From NCBI RefSeq assembly GCF_003971235.1, contig NZ_CP034661.1, positions 1,674,001-1,738,000 on the forward strand: a stretch of DNA of 64,000 nt, given 5' to 3'. This stretch comes from Chryseobacterium aureum. Its GTDB lineage: Bacteria > Bacteroidota > Bacteroidia > Flavobacteriales > Weeksellaceae. Below the pieces are notes generated by a model. The model was not told where the DNA came from, ran no database searches, and saw only the letters and a list, made by a program, of their open reading frames with translations. Within the stretch, counting starts at the first letter, position 1; each line of letters opens with the position of its first letter. A program made the position numbers and the translations under genes. This document shows positions 62,135-64,000 of the stretch, in pieces.

Positions 62135-64000
62135 GTGTATATAGATAAAGAAGATTTAGACGAATTAGAGTTTCCGCAATTGCTCGCGGAAATCTCCCCA
62201 TTTGCGTATTCTCCGAAAACAAGAGAAAAAATTCTTCAACTTCGTCCGATGGAAATTGACGAGGCGGAACTTTCATTAAAAAAAACGTCAGAATATCTGT
62301 CCAGTTTTGAAAGTTCAAATGCGATTCCGTTTGATGAATATGAAGATATTGAAAGTGAGCTGAAATTGATGCTGATTGAGAACTACCGCCTGGAAAATGC
62401 TGCTTTCATCAGAATAAAAACCATCACGGAACAGATCGGAAAACTTCAGAAGTTCTTCCCTACCATGCCGGAAACATTTCCTACATTATTAGAAGAGGTT
62501 TCTGTGCTGGAATTCAGAAAAGAGATCATTGATAAGGTAGATAAGGTTTTTAACCGTTTTGGTGAGGTAAAAAGTGAGGCCTCTCCTGCTTTGAAAGGGA
62601 TAAGAACTGAAATTCAGCATGCTAAAAAAGCGATTCAGGAAAATTTCAACCGTGCGCTTACCACCTACGGGCAGAGTGATTTTTTGGATGACATAAGGGA
62701 AACCATTATTGATGACCAACGGGTTCTGGCGGTAAAGTCAGGATTCAAAAAAAGAGTTGCCGGCAGAACGCTAGGCATCTCCAAAACAGGTTCCATTACT
62801 TATATTCAGCCGGACAGCGTTGTAAAGCATTACTTCAAGCTTCGTGAAAATGAAGAGGAGGAGAAAAAAGAAATTGACAAAGTTCTCCGTAAGCTGACTG
62901 CAGAGCTCGCAGAATTCCAGCCTCAGCTATGGAGGTATCAGGTTTATATTTTTGATCTTGATCTTACGAGAGCTAAAGCGAAATTTGGTGAATTGATCAA
63001 CGGAGTTCTTCCCAAGATCAACCATCATAAAACACTGAGATTAAAAGATGCTTATCATCCCCTGTTATGGTTAAGAAATAAGATTGAGAACAAAATTATC
63101 CATCCGCAAACGCTGACTTTAACGGATCATAACAGAATCATCTGTATTTCCGGTCCGAATGCCGGTGGAAAATCAATTACTTTAAAAACGGTTGGATTAT
63201 TACAGCTGATGATTCAGAGTGGTATTCTGGTTCCGGTTCACCCGAAATCTGAAATGTTTTTCTTTGAGAAAATCATGACTGATATTGGCGACAACCAGTC
63301 TATTGAAAACCATTTATCCACCTACTCATCGAGGTTAAAGAAAATGTCCGGAATCATCCGTGAGGCTGATGCCAATACGCTTTTACTGATTGACGAATTT
63401 GGTACCGGTTCTGATCCTGAACTTGGAGGTGCCCTGGCAGAAAGTTTCATGGAGTTTTTCTATGATAAAAAGAGTTTTGCCATTATCACCACCCACTACA
63501 CTAACATCAAACTGGTGATAGAACAGCTTCCCAATGCCCAGAATGCGGCCATGCTCTTCAATGAGGAAACACTGGAACCCATGTACAAGCTGGAAGTAGG
63601 ACAGGCAGGAAGTTCATTTACTTTTGAAGTTGCGGAAAAGAATAAAATTCCAAGATTTATTATCCATTCTGCCAAGAAAAAGGTAGAGCATGATATCGTT
63701 AATCTGGATAAAACGATTGTAAAGCTGCAGCAGGAAAAGTTTGAAGTGGAAAAACTGAAGTCTGATCTTGCGGAAAGGAAAGAATCTGTAGAAGATAAGC
63801 GTGATAACCTTCAGAAACTGAATGACCAGCTTCAGCAGAAATTATTCAATTTCCAGAAACTGTATGAAGAGGAGCACCGTAAACTTCAGTTCGGTAATAA
63901 GATTGAGGCATTCATTGACAGCTATACCAAAGGAAAATCCAGGAAGGATGTTGTAAAAGATTTTGTAAAGCTCCTGGAGCAGGAAAAATTCAGGAAACTG
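62135..64000 (+). CDS. mutS2: MutS2 family DNA-binding ATPase (3' end beyond the window)
   Basis: The first 622 codons of MutS2, which limits recombination or rescues collided ribosomes, depending on the species. The start is a GTG giving VYIDKEDLDELEFPQLLAEI; this is the conserved N-terminus, so the next ATG (62249) is too far in. Downstream come the clamp domain, Walker A GPNAGGKS (residues 340-347), Walker B LLIDEFGTGSDPELGG (Asp420) and a long coiled coil. The family's C-terminal Smr domain lies past position 64000. Confidence 0.9.
   Translation, partial: MYIDKEDLDELEFPQLLAEISPFAYSPKTREKILQLRPMEIDEAELSLKKTSEYLSSFESSNAIPFDEYEDIESELKLMLIENYRLENAAFIRIKTITEQIGKLQKFFPTMPETFPTLLEEVSVLEFRKEIIDKVDKVFNRFGEVKSEASPALKGIRTEIQHAKKAIQENFNRALTTYGQSDFLDDIRETIIDDQRVLAVKSGFKKRVAGRTLGISKTGSITYIQPDSVVKHYFKLRENEEEEKKEIDKVLRKLTAELAEFQPQLWRYQVYIFDLDLTRAKAKFGELINGVLPKINHHKTLRLKDAYHPLLWLRNKIENKIIHPQTLTLTDHNRIICISGPNAGGKSITLKTVGLLQLMIQSGILVPVHPKSEMFFFEKIMTDIGDNQSIENHLSTYSSRLKKMSGIIREADANTLLLIDEFGTGSDPELGGALAESFMEFFYDKKSFAIITTHYTNIKLVIEQLPNAQNAAMLFNEETLEPMYKLEVGQAGSSFTFEVAEKNKIPRFIIHSAKKKVEHDIVNLDKTIVKLQQEKFEVEKLKSDLAERKESVEDKRDNLQKLNDQLQQKLFNFQKLYEEEHRKLQFGNKIEAFIDSYTKGKSRKDVVKDFVKLLEQEKFRKL

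Noticed and set aside
61854..62318. Minus-strand 154-codon ORF
   Set aside because: It overlaps the well-conserved start of mutS2 antisense, and its sequence is a low-complexity Phe/Leu/Lys/Ile mix.

Overview
The window is from a member of the Bacteroidota, most likely Chryseobacterium or a close Weeksellaceae relative. Supporting signs are -7 promoter elements of the TAnnTTTG type, very little Shine-Dalgarno signal, many small SxC lipoproteins, a TonB-receptor remnant, flavobacterial gene families (DUF6526, pirin, class-1 PruA), and graspetide precursors of the kind known from Chryseobacterium. It is AT-rich chromosomal DNA. No rRNA, tRNA, CRISPR array or prophage was recognised.

Layout. 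1-5.2 kb: a McrB/McrC type IV restriction pair, then a ~2.2 kb array of thirteen ~164-bp units, each with a 17-nt inverted repeat. 5.2-24 kb: mostly single housekeeping, stress and regulatory genes: a PlsC-like acyltransferase, an epoxide-hydrolase-like enzyme, Crp-type, XRE and AraC regulators, a beta-lactamase-like serine hydrolase, a possible P47/TULIP protein with a small partner, a LysE exporter broken by an in-frame stop, an AraC/siderophore-interacting-protein pair, aminopeptidase P and topoisomerase IB. 24.3-33.3 kb: a minus-strand urease locus, transcribed ureA-ureB-ureC-(OM protein)-ureE-ureF-ureG-ureD-nickel permease-urea transporter. Its distal end is broken by an IS3-family element that joins the 5' half of the urea transporter to the 3' end of a TonB-dependent receptor. 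34-50.5 kb: pruA, small lipoproteins, a TPR-AraC regulator, a thioredoxin-fold protein, fabH, corA, a patatin, an HxlR/oxidoreductase divergent pair, pirin, and mvaD. 50.5-53.4 kb: an overlapping acyl-CoA ligase/epimerase pair. 53.5-56.2 kb: a compact microviridin-type graspetide locus with two precursor peptides and two ATP-grasp ligases. 56.3-64 kb: a YbfF-like esterase, pdxJ, an MscS channel, DUF456, a lipoprotein, ung, a GNAT, and the first 622 codons of mutS2, cut by the window edge.

How the genes work together. The urease genes encode the three structural subunits, the four nickel-insertion accessory proteins and a nickel permease. Urea uptake is probably lost through the IS event. In the graspetide operon, two nearly identical leaders feed single C-terminal T-x-K-Y-P-S-D cores to one presumed amide-forming and one presumed ester-forming ligase. 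A hairpin plus T-run between precursors and ligases may set their stoichiometry. No exporter or peptidase is present locally. Noncoding features of note are two heptanucleotide arrays, a dispersed GGGCTAAAGCCC palindrome family, and two short promoter-plus-terminator units that may make small RNAs or a micropeptide.
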